A stretch of DNA of 64,000 bases from Primula veris (taxonomy: Eukaryota; Streptophyta; Magnoliopsida; Ericales; Primulaceae): the NCBI GenBank assembly GCA_963682055.1, contig OY821740.1, positions 19,058,814 to 19,122,813 of the forward strand, written 5' to 3'. Positions 22,441 through 33,373 of the stretch are shown in pieces; position 1 is the stretch's first letter; every line of letters begins with the position of its first letter. The notes beneath the pieces are model-generated. The model saw only the letters and a list, made by a program, of their open reading frames with translations, was not told where the DNA came from and searched no databases. The translations under genes and the position numbers were made by a program.

Positions 22441-25157
22441 CAATTTAACTGAAAGTAGGAAAGTACAAACAAAAACAGATATGGGGCCTGAAAACCTGAC
22501 ACAAATCTCTGATTTGTGAGTCATAGACGGATTCTCTCATTATATAATTGGATCCTGCTTCTGTTGCAGAGTGAGAAACTGGCATCTTCAACCCCCTTTG
22601 GCGTTTAGGAATAGCAGAAGTTTGGTCTTTTGGTCTGTTTCCAGATTCACCATCTGTAACCAAATAATAAAATGTGTTCTTTCAGTTAATAAGACGACAA
22701 GGAAAAGATGTGTTCTTTTAGTTAATACCTTTATTTCATTTTATGGACTCTAATCACATCGTATTCCATATCATGAAATGGACCTATATAAGGTATGGGA
22801 GGGACTTTCAAGTTCTTTTCGACCACAGTACTCGCTACATTATGTAGCATACGAGTAACATCATGTACAAATCTTACAATTTCTAACGAACAGAAGGGCC
22901 CCATAAACATATAATATAAAGATCCATACAACATTTAGGACCGAGGAAGGCTCTAATCACTACTAGAATGGAGCCCCCTCACATCATAGCTCCCAACTGA
23001 CCGATCCTTTTTTAAATAGATTGGATAGTTTCAGATTTGATATGGTACTTTACATTCCAACAGTCACGCCATATATAAGATCTAGTTTTTGTTATTTCTT
23101 ATGTTCAAACTGGTTTTTGATCCGACAAATAGGACCTAAAAGGCTAAAAATGAATAAAGTCCCGGGTTTGAGCCAACTAGGCAGAAGGAGACCTGATTTA
23201 GGCGTAGGCCAAGGCCCCTTTCCGGGAAGGCCTGAGTCATCAGTGAGATACCAATGTAGAAGAGCTAGAATTCTACCATTGTGCCAGAACCTAGGCCAAG
23301 GGACATTTTCAGGTAGAAATTTCTATGGGGCATATGCCTGTTAAAAGGTAACATAGTTGTGCTTGTTTTTTGATGGGTTTGTCAGTTTGTGATAGCCTGA
23401 TAGGATAAGCAAGTACTGCTAATCAAAGATATAAGACTAATGGAAGCTAATCAGAACTAATTAGGCCTATGTTACTTTGCATTATGAGCTTCAACAATGA
23501 ATGCCACGTATCATTGGTAAAGAATATAATTGGGCCTCTTTCTCTCTCTTTCTAATTTGTCTTCGCTCTAAGTGGTAAGGAGTACATTTATCTAAACTTT
23601 TCTATGATCAGGAAAGAAAATAGCTAAAGTTTAGTAGAAATATTGCATATTTGTCACTCAACATGGTGTTTTGAATAAGTATGAAGAAACAACTTACCAG
23701 AAACCTTTGAAAGTAGCCATATCTAGGGTAAGTAGGTCCTATTGAGGTATGTGTGGACGACCTGTAGAGTTCCAAATTATTCCACAACTTAATGAAGGGG
23801 GAGGCACATTCTTACCAGTTTCAAGTAAATGAGAATGATTAGAATAGGAGGTACGACTAAATGGACTGTAACCTCATGGGTTTCTTGAAAACAATCATGA
23901 AAAAGCTGATGCAAACCATATGATTTTAGTTACCAGATACAAAGAGGCAGCTTCAAAAGATGTTGACTGTGTACTTGGTCCCTAATTATATTACTATTAT
24001 TTAGCGGCTAATTTAGGCACTGTCTCTAAATTCCGGTCTTTAATTTTCTTATTTCTTGCAGTGAATCATGATTTAATTTTTTAATTTGGCTGCAGCTCGA
24101 TTCCTATATTTAATTTTGGATTTAAACTATTAGATTTTCTATTTAAAATGGATCCTTCAGGGTGGGGGCTGTTAGGTCTAATGGGTCAGCCATTAAAATC
24201 CTGATGCTATTTTTCGTTATGAGATTCAACGATTAGACATGATATGATTAATCTCAACACACAAGCAATACACGCACAAAGGAAAAAAGCTTATGAGAAA
24301 ATTCAGTGTTCAACTATTACCTGGATACAGATGGAATACATGAAATGGTATGAGCAACGATCAAGTTACTACCTCGTAAGGTCGTGAATCTTTTGTCACC
24401 TGCACGAAGAAAATGAACGTATAGATTCAAAGTTAAATTTTGAAATATGACTTCTCTTAAGATTCCTTGAGTTGAAAATATTTTCATTGCCAAGTTTCAA
24501 TACTTTTCCATTTTTGACAGAAACCATCAAATATAACTCAGACCCAACATTCCATTTAAATGATATCCAATTTTTAAACTAACAAATCACGTGGAATCTT
24601 ATATTAATCTGTGTCCATCGTTGATCGATTGATAAAAAGTGGAGTATAAAAGCCAAAGTTGGAAAGCTAGATAGAATAGGTTGTTTATTAATTTCGAAAT
24701 CAAAAGACAGTTTTCGTCTTTTGGATCATACTTAACAACATCAAACAATTTATATTTTGACAAAGAAATATGATAACCTACAAAACTTCCACCAGTGAAT
24801 TGATTCAAACGTATAGATAAAAGCTATTATTACGATCGATGCCAAGTCTTTATTAAGTTTAGAGCTACTAAATATATAATGTAACATTCCATTCTTGGAA
24901 TCCTTTATGGTGTCCCAGTTTCATGAAATCTTATAATTAATTGTATCCAGATTTTATTTGTAAACTCTGTGACTGAGACATCAAGAAAACTGATTAAAGT
25001 GAAAGCATAATACAGATCACTATATTTATAACAGAAAAGGAGATAAGATAACGAAAAATCAACCTGGTGGAGCAAGATTGTGAAGGGATTGAGGAGAAAT
25101 TGTTGCAAAAAAAGCTGAAGCGGCGGCCGCAGAGATTAAGATAATTTGTTTTGACAT
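22441..25157 (-). CDS. Candidate small multi-exon gene of unknown function
   Basis: A minus-strand ATG at 25157 opens a 94-bp exon (25157-25064) reading MSKQIILISAAAASAFFATI, then SPQSLHNLAPP, ending CACCAG/GT. A matching acceptor GTGCAG and 79-bp exon follow at 24399-24321 (GDKRFTTLRGSNLIVAH, then TISCIPSVS), ending CCAG/GT. A third open segment at about 22650-22500 (PKDQTSAIPKRQRGLKMPVS) ends at CAG/GT near 22497; the phase fits only if a weak acceptor is used. A minus-strand TATA-like GTTATATAG is at 25241-25249, about 85 bp upstream of the ATG. The N-terminus could be a hydrophobic signal or transit region. The 5' end is duplicated at 40.8-42.1 kb. Family unknown; the exon model is tentative. 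Confidence 0.3.
23157..23366 (+). pseudogene. rrn23: Plastid 23S rRNA fragment in the nucleus (NUPT)
   Basis: The stretch contains long recognisable pieces of plastid large-subunit rRNA: GGGTTTGAGCCAACTAGGCA, AGGCCCCTTTCCGGGAAGGC, GAGTCATCAGTGAGATACCA, AGAGCTAGAATTCTA, and GGTAGAAATTTCTATGGGGC followed by AAAAGGTAAC. The TTTCTATGGGGC version is the plastid rather than the mitochondrial form. Many changes, largely C to T or G to A, show it is an old, non-functional copy. An open frame across it (23021-23344) is not a protein gene. Confidence 0.88.
23370..24300. other. Spacer within the candidate minus-strand gene
   Basis: No recognised gene or repeat. If the candidate gene model is right this is intronic. 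Confidence 0.4.
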
Positions 25158-25450
25158 TGTGATTACTCAAAGAGAGAAACCTAAGGGCAAATTAATACTA
25201 GTTAAAGAACAAATTACGCATGCTAAATCAGGTCGAAGAGCTATATAACCCTTCGTTTTTTGCGTCCTTGGACTGAGTTTATAGAGTTGGGCTTACTCGT
25301 TCTTACCCTAGGGGATGATTTGTTATGTTTTTGTGGGTGACAATTGGGCCTAAATATTTTCTTTATTGAACCTTTTTAGTTCTTGTTGAAGAAATTTTGA
25401 CTAAATGATACTAAATGGAAGTGGTGTCGGCTTGAGATATTGATGCTGAT
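24905..25450 (-). repeat. Reference copy of a promoter/first-exon duplication
   Basis: This segment is the 5' end of the candidate gene and matches 40850-41040 and 41640-42115. Shared landmarks are the run AAAAGG near GATAAGA or AAAGAGA before the exon, the start region (MSKQII versus MPKQII), and upstream text including AAATGATACTAAATGGA followed by GAGATATTGA-like sequence. Confidence 0.7.
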
Positions 25451-26063
25451 TTCCTGCAGTTAAGTTTGTAATCAAAGTTGGTATACGTGACTGCTTATAG
25501 AATGTGTCTAAATATTGAATTATATAAGTACTTTGCAGAACATATAACCTGGTGGAATTAGATTGATTATCTTCCTCTAGCTTTTATAAAAATTTAAGTT
25601 CCTTGAGATCTTTGAGATACGTCTTTGGTCCCTTTCACAAGCTTTAGAATTCACCATTGCATGATTGTTTTGATTCTTCTGATTTTTGTTTGTACAAGTA
25701 CCAAGTAACTTCTAGACTTATAGTTTCCTTGGCATTGTTTGTGTAGAAATATCATATATCTAACCAATCATCGTGCCCGTAATTCGCCTTGCCTTGCTAG
25801 TACTTTCGAGCGAATGATTTTTGAAGCTCTTTTACCATATGACTGATAGATAACTTGCATAGTTGCATTTGCTTCGATGCAAAGTAGTTTGCTATGTCCT
25901 CAGAGTGGTTATTCTGATATCTTTGTCACTGAATTCTAATATTCATGCTTCTTCATTAATAAGTAGTACTCTTACTTATTATTGATTGAACATTTGTCTG
26001 TTTCTAGTTCCTTTTTTGGCAGGCACAATTTCATAACATTTTTTTAACTTTCGAAGGATGTTC
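25451..26063. other. Spacer
   Basis: No gene or defined repeat seen between the duplicated segment and the solo LTR. Confidence 0.5.
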
Positions 26064-26068
26064 ATGAC

Positions 26069-26637
26069 TGATAGAACATAAAAATTAGACCCGAATATTC
26101 TATTCGGGTAATAATCAACCCACTTTATAAATGGGTATCCAACGCTTAAATGGGTCATCTTATGCTTTTAATAGGAAATAAGGTATTACTATCAAAAGCC
26201 CAAGCCCACTCAAATGGGGACCCATGTCCGAAAAACCCCTGGGATGAAGACATTTGTCAACATCTTAGAAGGCATAGTTGCCTATAAATAGCCAATTACC
26301 CCTCCTAGAAATGGACCAGAAAATCTATCCAAAAAATATAGAGAGAAGTTGATAAAAGAGAGAAACAAGTCAAGGCATATCACGCCAAGAAATAAACCGA
26401 GCAGAGACAAAGCCGAGCACCGAATAAAAGGGGAAAAAGACCAAGAGAAGAGAATAAATAGTTAAGTCGAGCACAATTGTAAAACAGAGATACTAATCCG
26501 AGCAAATGTAATAGTCCGAATAAGGATAATAATCCGAGCAATAATAAAAATCAGGAAGTGTCATTATTTACAGTTGATTTACTATTATATTATTGTTGAA
26601 AAGCCTAACACGACCGACCAAAGTTATGGCTTTATCA
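26069..26637 (+). mobile_element. Solo LTR of the gypsy family at the left edge
   Basis: 569 bp starting TGATAGAACATAAAA and ending GTTATGGCTTTATCA, flanked by a perfect 5-bp duplication ATGAC (26064-26068 and 26638-26642). A TATA box CTATAAATAG is at 26282-26291 and repeated CCGAGCA-like motifs lie downstream. It is homologous to the LTR split across 709-8446. With no internal region or second LTR but a clean duplication, it is the product of LTR-LTR recombination. Confidence 0.93.
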
Positions 26638-26642
26638 ATGAC

Positions 26643-27705
26643 TTAAGATCATTTTTTTGAAACCTATTCCCTCCTTGAATATGGCAGTATCAATCATTCC
26701 AAAATTTGGTGGTAGCGGCGTAATGTTTTCCAAAGAAGCATAAAAATACCATCACCTACGAAAAAGTCTTCAAGCTAAGCATCAATATAATCGTCAGTCA
26801 TCATTATCAACATTGTTTTCAGCTAACGGAATTTGGTATGCCTTGAGAGAGAGCCCTCTCATTATCAAGAACTAGCTTCAGAGATAATATATCATGAAAG
26901 AAACATATTGCGAGTGTAACAGACTCGGTCCTAATTCATTTAAGTCTTGTAAAGTTGAGTTTTTCTGTCAAGGATCGACTTTTGGAAATTGAACAAGTTA
27001 CACACCTAAGCCAAACCCTCATTCATCATGATTCAATATAAGTAACATTAAGAGTTTTTCCAAAATTTGGAAATAGTCTGACTCTTTTCTAATTCTTTTC
27101 TATTCTGGGTAAACAGATATAAAAGTCTAGATGATCAAAATTACGCTAGTCCTTGAAAACAAAGAAAGTGCACGAGAATCATTTTTGACACATTGATATA
27201 AGGTCGCAATCAATAATTTGGAACTACAATAATTTAGAACGGTAATTGCGTCGAGCTCTTAATATTCAAAGGAAAAAACACTTCAAAGTAAGACACTAAC
27301 CATAAAAGTGAAAGGGAAAAATACAAGAGAAAAAACTTTATTGTTTATTTCAACGGAACTTTGAGAAACCTTTATCCACAACACCATTATTTGCAAGAAA
27401 GACTTAAAAGTTAAAAGTAAGACACAGTTAACCACTAAAATGAAACAGGGAAAAAAAAAACTGAGCTATTTCATTCAGAATAAAAATGAGAAACCATCTC
27501 CGAGAACTTGCCCCATACTGCACTCTTGTATGACTTTATCTTCTGTTAGCTCAATTTACCTGCTTTTTTAAGGCTATGCTTACATCTCTTTCTCATTATC
27601 TTGCTGGTCTGTTGTACTCTTGTCTAGTCCTGGTCAGAGAAAGCCATAACTGAAAGGGTCACAACTTCCTCAGAAAGTTTTAAGATCTCCCGTGGCGTTG
27701 GTGAA
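26643..27705. other. Spacer
   Basis: No gene, repeat or motif that I can support. Confidence 0.5.
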
Positions 27706-27713
27706 CATGCTCG

Positions 27714-28001
27714 CAGGGGCAGCCCGACTCTAAGAACTGCACAAGGCTCCAAGTCTTTGGTTGCTCAAAATATTATTATCAAGCAAAAAAGTAAAAACAT
27801 TTCTCTGTGTAATAGTTAGTGTTATCAAAGATTAAGAGAATTTGTAGTTCTTTTTTTTTGGGACAAAGATACAGGGATAATTTGTTAACCAGAGACCTAA
27901 ACTAATATTTTTATGGGTTGAACTTATTGGGTGTTGCCCGTATTTTTAATTTTTTTGCCCAAGGCCTAAGCCTTACTGGCCTTAGGCTTGGGCCGCCACT
28001 G
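27714..28001. mobile_element. hAT-type MITE with perfect 8-bp TSD
   Basis: The 288-bp element starts CAGGGGCAGCCC and ends GGGCCGCCACTG, whose reverse complement is CAGTGGCGGCCC. It is flanked by CATGCTCG on both sides (27706-27713 and 28002-28009), a perfect 8-bp duplication as made by hAT transposases. No ORF is present, so it must be moved by a transposase from elsewhere. Confidence 0.93.
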
Positions 28002-28184
28002 CATGCTCGCACACGAGTTTTTTTACGTGCCCGATTTGTGTTAACAACAGTTCACATGCAATTTTAAGGAATGTTATCGTGTAGGAGGGTCTACACAAGC
28101 ATTGGAAGAAGTTGAAGCAGATCAGAGGACTATTTTCTGGACTTCGAGAAAGCAAGAACAAAGCAAAGTTCATGATAAACTACG

Positions 28185-28505
28185 GTTTTTATCCCATTCC
28201 GAATCCCCAGTTTCCCACAACACACAGTCTGGTTTCAAAGTTCTGAGGGCAACAAGTGTTTACAGATAATGGGGCTCGTGAAGTTAAAAAAAAAATGCAA
28301 CACAAATGTTGCAAGAAGTTTAATGAACCAATAGGCTACATGAACATTTGATTTGTATATCGCGACTAATATTGTATAAAGAGAGTGAACATATACATAG
28401 GTATATATCTATTTCGTTTTAGCATGATGGTAGTCCAGCTGGGATCAGTTTTACTCCACATGTGAGATTTGTTAAAGCTAGCTAGAATATTTGCTCAAAG
28501 ATCAT
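28185..28505 (+). repeat. Second copy of the RRG intron-1 segment
   Basis: Diverged copy of 13645-13965 in the same orientation. Similarity stops at AAAGATCATG on the right. No RRG exon text is found next to it. Confidence 0.75.
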
Positions 28506-28680
28506 GGCTTGATCCCAGCAAGGACCTTGTACTATTTGCCTTCTATCTGCAAGAAGTGCAATCAACAATGCCGGGTCATTTGCTGTTTTGTGCACTAAAT
28601 TGACCTTAAATTGTTATTTTGTGTCAGTATGCTTATTGTAAAGTTCCATTATACTTGTAAACTTAACATTTGAAAAGGGA

Positions 28681-29735
28681 GATTAAGTCACTTTTGTACC
28701 CTGTGTTTGTAACAAAAATGCAATTACTATCCCATATTTTTCAAAACTTGATTTAGTACACCAAGTTTGTAAAATTGACTTGATTTAGTACACCAAGTTT
28801 GTAAAATTGACTTGATTTAGTGACCTGATCGTAAATTTTAACCAAAAGCACGCCTGATTAGTCATTTAAATGTTAAAAAACAATTTTGTCCTTATTTTTT
28901 TAAGGGAAATTTTTAACCTTTTAATGTAATAAAACAAAACATAAACATTTTATTTATATGTATATAATCTATATATGTATGTATTAATCGTATTAGGGTT
29001 TGGAATGTGGCGGCTGAGCGAGCAGCAGCGGCGACGGTGGGAATAGGCGGTGATGGATATGTTAGAGGTGTGGATGTATACATATGTGTATGCATCTATA
29101 TTTATGGGTGTATGTATGTATAAAATATGTATATATATATGTATGTAAGTATGCATCTATATATATATATATATGGCGACGGGGGTGGGTGAACGGACGG
29201 CGAACGTGGGTGGTTGAGGGTGCGACATCAGCAGAGGTGGGTGGATGAGGAGGTGGCGGGTATATATATATGCATCTTATATTTGTATATATATGTATGT
29301 ATATCTGTGTAAATAAATCGTTTTCTAAACAAAAGAATCTATTCGTATGTATATATATGTATGTATATTTATATATAAAGGGTTTGGTGGCGGTGACATG
29401 TGGGTGGAGGGGTGGCGGCGGCAGTTGTGGGTGGTGGTATATTTTTCTTTTTTTAACCCTAGTTTCAATTGTGAAAAAATTATGTTGTTAATGAGTAGTT
29501 AATTGGGTAATAATTTTGTATTGTTTACGTTGAGTGTTAAAGACAGTTTTACCCATAAAATACAGTCACGTGATACAACACGTGACTGTCTCTAACGTTT
29601 ATTTTGATCTGAATCGTGAACATATTACTAAATTAAGTCAATTGTACTATCTTAGGATACTAAATCAAGTTTTTAAAAGCATTGGGTAGTAATTACATTT
29701 TTGTAACAAACACAAAGTGTAAAATTGATTTAATC
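28681..29735. mobile_element. Long-TIR (Mutator-like or foldback) non-autonomous element
   Basis: The ends are inverted copies over about 130 bp. The left arm starts GATTAAGTCACTTTTGTACC and includes GTTTGTAACAAAAATGCAAT; the right arm ends ATTTTTGTAACAAACACAAA then GATTTAATC. The left arm contains a 32-bp internal tandem duplication. The interior alternates TATATGTATG runs with G-rich text such as GGCGGCGGCAGTTGTGGGTG and has no transposase. I found no clean target duplication, so superfamily is inferred from TIR length. Confidence 0.7.
29563..29588. repeat. Perfect 10-bp palindrome with 6-nt loop
   Basis: CAGTCACGTG, then ATACAA, then CACGTGACTG, inside the long-TIR element. Each arm holds a CACGTG core (G-box). 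Confidence 0.85.
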
Positions 29736-30699
29736 TAATGACTCTTTAAACTTTATGTTAAAATTTAGATATTATGTACAAAAGATAAAAAAGCCAAGAC
29801 CCAACCCACATCTTCATCCCCTCTAGTGGCCAATAATATGTTAAAATTTTCCAATATCTCAAGAACAGTCCTCCAGTAATGAGACGTCAGAGAACTGTGG
29901 TTTTGTACATTATAACACCAACAATAGTGCTACCATCATCATCAACAACAACAGCAACCCCTCCACATCGGGTTTGGTAACTGTGGACCATGAAAATATG
30001 CGCCTTAATTTATGGTATTTTATAATTATTTAGATTCACTGTTTTTTTTTCTAACTCACTATTTACGTTTTTGGTCTTGAATTTCGTGTTTTGCGCTTTT
30101 GGTCCACTATAGCGTGATTTTAGCGCAATTCCAACCAAATAGTGGTTTTTCGTTGCGTTTTTTTCCCAAAAGAGCGCTATTTCGCGTTATATAGCGCGAT
30201 TTTTAAAACATTGTTGAATATCATAATAAATAAATTAGAAGAATTGAACCACAAACACAGATGCAAAAAATATTTACTTGATCCCATTTGTTTTGAATCT
30301 AAAACCGGAATACATGTTTTAGAAACAAAACCAACATAGAGCAATACCCACTATGGTTAGCTGCTCTTTCTTCAATAAATTGAAGTCTTTACCAACAAAA
30401 CCATCAAATTTTCATCTTAATCTAGTAAAAACTCATGTTCAGAGACCAACTGCCTTAGCGACCTAAAGAGAGGTTTACCCAAGGGCTCATTCGTTCAAAA
30501 ACCATTTCATAGATACATACGAGTTTTATTGCCATTGGCTTCTTTGTTTTACCTTCCATGCTTCCATCTACATTAATTCTACACTGATTGCCCAACAGAG
30601 ATTACTTCAAGGATAAGGCCACAAAGGTCTTGTTTGGCTGCAACTTACAGCTTTTACATATTTTGATAAGTATCTATTATAACAAAAGTACCATAAAGC
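29736..30699. other. Spacer
   Basis: At 30070-30210 there is a run of TAGCGCG and AGCGCTAT-like text that resembles other short patches at 41100-41170 and 53230-53350. No gene seen. Confidence 0.5.
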
Positions 30700-32211
30700 C
30701 TTAAGGTTAGTCAACCAAAAGAAATACATTTTTTTTTAGCTAAACTTACCAAACAGCAACCAAACAAGGCCCTATACCACTAAATTAATCATGCTTTGAT
30801 AGTTACTGAAACCGAGGACACTTGATTTTTTTAATTTCCCATTTTCTTCTGTGCTAATCTTCGTCTTGACTTGAGTCTGGATGGAGGGTTTTTAGCAAGT
30901 GGAGTTGAAGTTTTTTTTTTTTTTGAAATGATGGAGTTGAAGTTTGGATTGGTTTACTTATGTATTTTTTTCTTCTTCTGATAAGCTGGATTTGTATTGG
31001 CTTAATTTAGCGGTTTTACTTTCGGTGTAGCTTGTGTTAACGGGTGTGGCGCAACCTGCTTGTAGGTTATAGCCAGATTAGTTTACCTTTATCCCTAATC
31101 AATCAGTCTGTCACGTTTATCGGTCATTTAAATGGCGGTTTGTGACATGTTCTCTGTTGGGTCCTCAACCTCTTTTATTATATATGATATCCTATAAATA
31201 AATAAAAAAATCTTCGTCTTGGTCTTACATCTCCGATCCTGTTCAAAACTACTTTTTTTTCTTTTCATGCATTGAAATTTTATCAATTTTTCTTCGCTTC
31301 ACTGTATTCATATCCATCATGGACCCCGCCTCATCTCTATCTCTATCTCTCCTCATCGCGTTCAACGCGTTTCCCTCTCACTCTTTGACTTCTCAAATGC
31401 CTGCTGAGCCGCAATGACAGCATGCTTTTGAAGAAAGGGTCCCACCCAAAGTTTGTTTGATCAGACGGATGCAAACAGTTGAACCTGCACCCTTTAGTAT
31501 TTTTTCTTAGAAAATGGTTTCACTGGGTGTGAGTTTCCGAAACATGGGACGGGTATTCGAAAAAGTAACCGGTGTTTTTATTTAAAAAATGGTTTTATTG
31601 TGAGTGTTTTTTTGCAAAAAACGACAGGTATATAAAAGCATAGTTGGGCATGTTACACTCGGTAAAAGTAGATTTGGTGGAGATACATACGTAAGTATTC
31701 GTGTTGTAACCGACATTGGTCACAAACGGTTCAAAATGTAGGTGTAATAGAGTAATTTTTTCTGATTTGATGAAGCTGTATTAGCATTCTACTAGTCGTA
31801 GTTTTTCTCTTAGCGGGGTTTCCTTTTTGAGCTTTCCTTATTTTTCGGTTTAACGACTTTTTCGATATTCCTTTTCTAGTCATAAACTGATCTTTGAAAC
31901 TTATCGGATAATAAGTTCCAATCCTCCGAAATAGGGTTAGAAGCTCCATCGGCACCTATGGACTTCTTTTTATCCGGGTGGACAATAAGAGCTAGCTTTT
32001 GATATTGATTTTTTATCGTGTCTTCATATGAGTTTGGATTCACGTCGAGAAACTTATGCCAATCGATCTCCCCGTTTACTGTGTTCTCTGAGGATACGTA
32101 CACATTTAGTGTCGAAAGCATATGTTGTTTTCCATTGAGAACCGGGTATGGCGATTGGGATTTTAGGGCAATTTTTTGCAATCCAAGGTAGTCCTTTGCT
32201 TCAAACTTCTT
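30700..32211 (-). repeat. Left arm of the DnaJ inverted repeat
   Basis: Read on the minus strand this arm aligns with 32261-33425 from the loop outward: J domain, zinc-finger-like stretch, a KSKRERE-type stretch, then CCGAGGACAC and AGGCCTTGTTTGGTTGCT-like text at the far end. It is longer than the right arm mainly because of the insertion at 30869-31208. Confidence 0.9.
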
Positions 32212-32259
32212 CTCGGCTATTTCGTCAGCTCTATTAACTTTGTATTTGTTACATTCCAA
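30790..32259 (-). pseudogene. DnaJ-domain (DUF3444 type) pseudogene, left copy
   Basis: The frame reads from 32259 down to a stop at 31876-31878 (127 codons). It opens ECNKYKVNRADEIAEKKFE, the usual N-terminus of plant DUF3444-type DnaJ proteins, and continues into a J domain with HPDKKKS. The normal first codon is TTG (32257-32259) instead of ATG. A TAG stop (31876-31878) replaces the CAG seen in the right copy just after SVYD. Beyond it, homologous text continues in broken frames: an FWTVCDQC zinc-finger-like motif near 31710-31735 and AFEKSKSERE near 31375-31400. J domains stimulate Hsp70 ATPase; this copy cannot make a full protein. There are no introns, as is common in the family. Confidence 0.88.
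30856..31221. mobile_element. Retroposon (SINE-like) insertion in the left DnaJ arm
   Basis: AATCTTCGTCTTG occurs at 30856-30868 and 31209-31221, flanking 340 bp absent from the right arm, where the single site is uninterrupted near 33250. A 13-bp duplication plus an A-rich right end (AAATAAATAAAAAAA) is the signature of target-primed insertion. The interior has GGTGTGGCGCAACCTGC, a possible degenerate pol III A box, but no clear B box. It could also be a short LINE end. Confidence 0.72.
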
Positions 32260-32260
32260 T
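32212..32260. other. 49-nt loop between the DnaJ arms
   Basis: The left arm ends CTTCAAACTTCTT (32199-32211) and the right begins AAGAAGTTTGAAG (32261-32273). The loop itself still encodes, on the minus strand, the N-terminal residues of the left copy. The right copy lacks that part, so the duplication breakpoint lies at about codon 17. Confidence 0.85.
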
Positions 32261-33373
32261 AAGAAGTTTGAAGCAAAAGACTATCTTGGATCACAAAAAA
32301 TTGCCTTAAAAGCCCAATCGCTACACCCGGGTCTTAATGGAATTCAACATATGTGTTCGACACTAAACATGTACATATCATCAAAGAACACAGTAAACGA
32401 GGAGACCGATTGGTATAAGGAACTCAACGTGAATCTAAACTCAGATGAAGACACGATGAAAAAACAATATCGAAAGCTAGCTCTTATTCTCCACCCGGAT
32501 AAAAATAAGTCCATAGGTGCCGACGGGGCTTTTAAGCTTATTTCAAAGGTTTGGAACTTATTATCCGACAAGTTTCAAAGATCGGTTTATGACCAGAAAG
32601 AGAATATCAAAAAAGTCGTTAAACCGAAAAATAGTATGAAGAATCCTACGACGGAAGCTCAAAAAGGAAAACCGCTAAGAGAAAAAGTACTAGTAAGGAT
32701 GCTAATACATTTTCATCGAATCAGAAAAATTACTTAGTTACCCATACATTTTGGACCGTTTGTGACCGGTGAACTTACTTATCTATCTCCACCGAAATCT
32801 TTTTTTACCGAGTGTAACATGACCTACTATGATTTTGAATACACACCCCTTTTTCTACAAAAAACACTCATGATGGAACCATTTTTTGAAGAAAAACACC
32901 GGATACTCTTTTGAATACCCGTCCCATGTTTCCCACCCAGTGGAACCATTTCATGAGGAAAAATATCGAAGAGCGCAAGTTCAGCTGTTCACATCCGTCT
33001 AATCAAACAAACTTTGGGTGAGACCTTTTTTTTGAAAATCAAGTTGCCACTGCGGCTCAACATGCTTTTTGAGAAGTCAAAGAGGGAGAGGGAGAACGCG
33101 TTGAACACGATGAGGAGAGATAGAGATGCGGATTTAGAAAGTGAAGTGGGGTCCACGATGGATACAAATGCAGCGAAGCGAAGAAAAATTGAGGAAATTT
33201 CAATGCGCGAAAAGAAAAAGAGTAGTTTCGAACATGACAAGAGAGGTAAGACGAAGATTACTGCAGCAGAAAATGGGAAATTAAAACAATCCAGTGTCCT
33301 CGGTTTCAATAACTATCAGACGAAGTATGATTGGTTTAGTGGTATAGGGCCTTGTTTGGTTGCTATTTGGTAA
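32240..33373 (+). pseudogene. DnaJ-domain (DUF3444 type) pseudogene, right copy
   Basis: The frame is open from 32240 to 32737. From KKFEAKDYLG onward it matches the family, with an undamaged J domain (DWYKELNVNLNSDEDTMKKQ, then HPDKNKS at about codons 90-96). It has no ATG at the normal place because the N-terminal 16 or so codons are missing; the first in-frame ATG is near 32350. After the stop at 32735-32737, homologous text continues out of frame: FWTVCDR near 32750, then an open stretch at 33014-33373 with EKSKRERENALNTMRRDRD and AAKRRKIEEIS. Function as a full co-chaperone is excluded; a short J-domain peptide cannot be ruled out. Confidence 0.88.

Noticed and set aside
23021..23344. 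107-codon open frame
   Set aside because: It runs through plastid 23S rRNA-derived sequence, so the frame is accidental.
28913..29491. Several tyrosine/isoleucine- or glycine-rich open frames
   Set aside because: They come from TATG and G-rich simple repeats in the long-TIR element.
31020..31100. Definite pol III promoter in the retroposon insert
   Set aside because: An A-box-like GTGTGGCGCAACC is present, but no convincing B box, so SINE identity is left as likely only.
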